From an uncultured Bacilli bacterium (lineage in GTDB: Bacteria > Bacillota_I > Bacilli_A > RF39 > UBA660): a stretch of 63,687 nt of DNA. The stretch is taken from the NCBI GenBank assembly GCA_947585665.1, contig CANPXE010000010.1, forward strand, positions 1-63,687, in the 5' to 3' direction. Within the stretch, counting starts at the first letter, position 1, and each line of letters begins with the position of its first letter. Below, in pieces: positions 63,074 to 63,687 of the stretch. The position numbers and the translations under genes are program-made. The notes beneath the pieces are model-generated. The model made no database searches, was not told where the DNA came from, and saw only the letters and a list, made by a program, of their open reading frames with translations.

Positions 63074-63439
63074 GTGAAAAGACAAATTGAAAGAGTAATA
63101 CTGATTAGAAAAATAGTTATGGCCATAATGGTTATAGTGACATTAGTATGGGCTTTTCCTAAAAATAATTTAGTTGGAAAAATATTCATTCTTCCTTTTT
63201 TGATATGTGCAATTGCCATTTTTTTAGAAAGTGTCTTTTTGCTTTTTAATAAGAAGAAATTGGCTAATATTTTTATGTACATATTTAGAGTCGTTTTCTT
63301 TATTTATGTTTATGGCTTTTTAGGTTATTCTTCATATTATGCAATAGTAAATAAAACTTATTCGCTTTTTATACCAATATGCATATTTTTAGTGTTTTCC
63401 GTCTACTTCATATATAAAGCTTTCTTTGTAAAAAAGTAA
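63074..63439 (+). CDS. Membrane hypothetical protein, 121 aa
   Basis: The product has four hydrophobic segments (about 9-27, 31-50, 60-82, 92-117). It begins at GTG 63074 with a weak GGAAGTGA RBS; no better start is in frame before the first helix. No family is recognised. Only 85 nt separate it from the divergent Cys-repeat lipoprotein start, so the promoters overlap. Confidence 0.6.
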   Translation: MKRQIERVILIRKIVMAIMVIVTLVWAFPKNNLVGKIFILPFLICAIAIFLESVFLLFNKKKLANIFMYIFRVVFFIYVYGFLGYSSYYAIVNKTYSLFIPICIFLVFSVYFIYKAFFVKK

Positions 63440-63441
63440 AT

Positions 63442-63469
63442 TAACAGATCTTCGGATCTGTTTTTTTTA
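63442..63469 (+). terminator. Rho-independent terminator with UUCG loop
   Basis: AACAGATC-TTCG-GATCTGTT followed by TTTTTT, an 8-bp perfect stem with a stable tetraloop. Confidence 0.85.
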
Positions 63470-63627
63470 TGAAATTTTATAAAATTGATAAAAAAGTGTT
63501 GAAAACAGGAACATTTGTATGATAGTATATTTATTATCAACAAAAGAGGTGAATTAGAAAAAAGAAAAGTAAAATAAAAAACAAATTCAGTAGACAAAAT
63601 TATTAATAGGAGAAAGGATGACTAACT

Positions 63628-63687
63628 ATTAAAAGTCAAGAGATTTTTTATAGAAGTTATAAATTGGAAAGAAACCCACGCCAAAAA
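63628..63687 (+). CDS. Start of an unidentified frame at the window edge, possible ATT start
   Basis: The frame (AT)T-AAA-AGT-CAA... reads IKSQEIFYRSYKLERNPRQK to the end of the window and is preceded by AGGAGAAAGGATGA. The ATG inside that RBS-like run opens only a 4-codon frame. No ATG, GTG or TTG lies before the coding-like part, so an ATT start, a frameshift or a later TTG (63664) must be assumed. Identity cannot be told from 20 codons. Confidence 0.25.
   Translation, partial: MKSQEIFYRSYKLERNPRQK

Overview
The window is an AT-rich, low-GC Bacillota chromosome segment. Stage IV sporulation protein A (49454-50929), a stage VI sporulation protein F homologue (46249-46488) and an alpha/beta-type SASP (41265-41471) point to an endospore-forming lineage. 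A choloylglycine/bile salt hydrolase (51864-52838) points to a gut habitat. The best guess is an uncultivated gut lineage in or near Bacilli. TGA is a genuine stop codon here: genes ending at 8752, 33884, 44788 and 55552 use it. No rRNA, tRNA or CRISPR array was seen.

Bases 1 to about 17445 are the right-hand part of an integrated element; its left end is not in view. It carries a small orphan gene (101-271), a two-gene Lamassu-like pair (Cap4/DUF4297 nuclease and SMC-like ATPase, 631-3391), and a four-gene cluster of a C5-cytosine methyltransferase, a Sau3AI/MutH-type nuclease fused to a long tail with a sigma-region-4-like helix-turn-helix, a ParB-like protein and a PLD-nuclease/SNF2-helicase (3402-12591). 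Next come a palindrome-rich non-coding stretch, a broken replication-initiator-like gene, an SSB-like gene, a large serine recombinase (14099-15763) and two unknown cargo genes. The element ends inside an N-acetylmuramoyl-L-alanine amidase gene, of which only the 3' part (end of the catalytic domain plus five LysM repeats) remains at 17437-18603.

The four-gene cluster is the strongest candidate for an undescribed system. It looks like a type II GATC restriction-modification pair extended with a ParB-like switch and a DISARM-like helicase/PLD protein. The nuclease, ParB-like and helicase genes overlap and are probably translationally coupled; the methyltransferase is divergent across a 170-bp region holding a perfect 22-bp palindrome and two GATC sites.

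From 18.7 kb rightward the window is mostly housekeeping: a membrane thioredoxin-fold protein, fhs, a DUF421 protein, a decayed region with tandem gene remnants (22018-23292), gatCAB, a degenerate-GGDEF receptor, a YihY protein, an LTA-synthase-like protein, a GntR/ABC operon with a triple-repeat operator, a MacB-like ABC transporter, an SGNH hydrolase, thiI, SASP, ackA, a DHH phosphoesterase, ysxC and der. A TasA/SipW/DUF5305 secretion module, spoIVA, bile salt hydrolase, flavodoxins (one behind a MerR-type promoter), a TtcA-like protein, a lipoprotein pair and a complete Bce-type two-component/ABC module follow. The right edge has a Cys-repeat lipoprotein, a membrane protein and the first codons of an unidentified frame.
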